Assembly (NCBI GenBank): GCA_024362935.1
Contig: JANCRA010000025.1
Coordinates: 10,318,936-10,382,935, forward strand
From: Setophaga petechia
Taxonomy: Eukaryota; Chordata; Aves; Passeriformes; Parulidae
Reading direction: 5' to 3'
Length of the DNA: 64,000 nt
The notes beneath the pieces were generated by a model. It saw only the letters and a list, made by a program, of their open reading frames with translations, was not told where the DNA came from and did no database searches. A program made the translations under genes and the position numbers. Shown piece after piece: positions 62,701-64,000 of this stretch (within the stretch, counting starts at the first letter, position 1; each line of letters opens with the position of its first letter).

Positions 62701-64000
62701 TGTTTCATGCAAAGGAGATGATAGAAAAAAAAAATGCAAGGTGAATGCAAGCAATCACAAGAGCCCATTCATCATTCTGCCTACATTTTTTTATGAATAA
62801 ATTCACAGAACTGCAACTGTGCTCATTCCACAAGTAGCTCAGGGCAGAGGGATTAAATCAGACAACCTTTATAATTGTTCTCCAGCTGTCAGTCAGACTT
62901 TTTTATCTGCCAGCATGTGCAGACAATATCATTTCCATTAACAATGCCACTCATTTAGTGGCATTGGACTGAAATGACGACATTAAGTGAATAATGAAAA
63001 AAAAGTAAGAAAAAAAAGATTACGTAAATACAAAAAGCTGAAAGAGTTAATTGGTTAATTGGCTGTTTCTCAAACAACATTGGCTTCACTGGTGTACCAG
63101 TAATTAAAAAGCTAATTACTATTTTATTTCAGAAAGTGAGGAACCCTAAGAATAAAGTAATGAGAAATGCAGCTTGCTGAAGTGAGAATAGTAACACTGC
63201 TGTCATCAAGAAATCCCTGCAGCACCATCACCTTGGGAAGGTTTGCACACAGACTTGTCACAACAGTAATTAGCTAATTAGAAAGCTATAAAATAATTCC
63301 TTCCTCTTTTACTATCTGAGATCCCAGATATGATTCCAGATTCAAATGGAAAATTAACACTATTACTGTACTTACTTTGATGAAACCTTTTCTGGGTTAT
63401 GTTCATGAGATAAATGACTTTGGGCCAAAATGTTTTAAATTAATCCCTCCCTTAATTCCACAGGCTGTTTCAGATATGTCAACTGAACTAAACTGAACTT
63501 ACCCTTTCATTTGAAACCACTGCTGAAAATGCTGGGCAACCTAGAATTGTACAGAAACACAAATAGCAGTATCATCTAAATCCCAATGTTTCAAGTGCAA
63601 GAAGAATTACCCTTTGCAGAACTGTTTCAATACATGCCCAGCATCTACTGAACAACATCACTGCTGTCTGCTAATGCTGTCACCTTCCTCCTGACCACAC
63701 AGCTCATCAGAACGCCTGAGCAAGCAAAAACCACTCTGGGGTGAGTCAGTTCCAGCACTGCTTGTGCTAGGCTGAGAAACAAGAGGTTCCTGTGCTACAA
63801 AGGGTGATGTTATCATTCAATGCAGTGCAGAAGGGGTATTTACAGATGTCACAGAGTGTGAAATGCAGAAGGGGGGAGTTGGTGGGTGTGGTACACATGT
63901 GCAGAGGCACAAACTGCAGAGTAACTCAGGGTTACCCATACACAGTCCTTTGGAAAAGGAACCCTTGACAGATTTGGAAAATAGCTGCCAGGCTACTTGG
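59764..64000. other. AT-rich non-coding region downstream of GPR19
   Basis: No coding exon recognised on either strand. The last 1.5 kb is strongly AT-rich, with a 10-bp-arm hairpin at 62942-62966 and TAATTA clusters at 63047-63280, which could be a conserved enhancer. Confidence 0.5.
62942..62966. other. Perfect inverted repeat (10-bp arms, 5-nt loop)
   Basis: CAATGCCACT, loop CATTT, AGTGGCATTG. A short DNA or RNA hairpin; too small on its own to call a miRNA precursor. Confidence 0.8.

Overview
The window looks like nuclear DNA from a bird, most likely a songbird (passerine). It is sparse in genes and full of degraded CR1 LINE tails, solo LTRs of endogenous retrovirus families resembling abundant songbird ones, microsatellites and poly(A) tracts. 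There are no operons, ribosome binding sites, phage or CRISPR. The repeat family and lineage assignments come from pattern recognition, not from a database search.

Only one protein-coding gene can be supported: a complete, single-coding-exon orphan class A GPCR of the GPR19 family at 57620-58849 (+, 409 aa). A strong splice acceptor ends at 57584, upstream of its start codon. The nearest credible promoter is a CpG island at about 48330-48860 that ends in a consensus-like donor at 48849/48850. I infer a non-coding first exon there and an intron of about 8.7 kb that contains a CR1 element. The 5' leader just before the coding start holds a minimal start-stop uORF (ATG followed directly by TAG). 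The CpG island carries two RFX/X-box-like palindromes exactly 50 bp apart.

Layout: 1-8.7 kb is unique non-coding DNA with CR1 fragments and a tandemly duplicated CR1-containing block. The interval 8.7-21.7 kb has a microsatellite, three solo-LTR-like elements and a 90-bp direct repeat. Nested CA arrays, an ATGG array and a long polypyrimidine tract lie at 21.7-26.5 kb. The stretch 26.5-35 kb is featureless apart from scattered short repeats. A four-copy 49-bp tandem repeat sits at 35.1 kb. Two solo LTRs of one family lie in inverted orientation at 36.6 and 39.8 kb, with a 170-bp direct repeat between them. A GC-rich 20-bp minisatellite inside a CpG-rich block lies at 41.9-42.7 kb. The GPR19 promoter, intron, coding exon and 3' UTR occupy 48.3 to about 59-60 kb. 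The last 4 kb is AT-rich non-coding DNA with a cluster of homeodomain-type TAATTA motifs.

I found no evidence of a new multi-gene system. The most useful leads are the regulatory architecture of GPR19 (start-stop uORF, paired X-box-like sites), the absence of the mammalian neighbour CDKN1B upstream, the abrupt GC peak inside the receptor ORF, and the structured tandem repeats.
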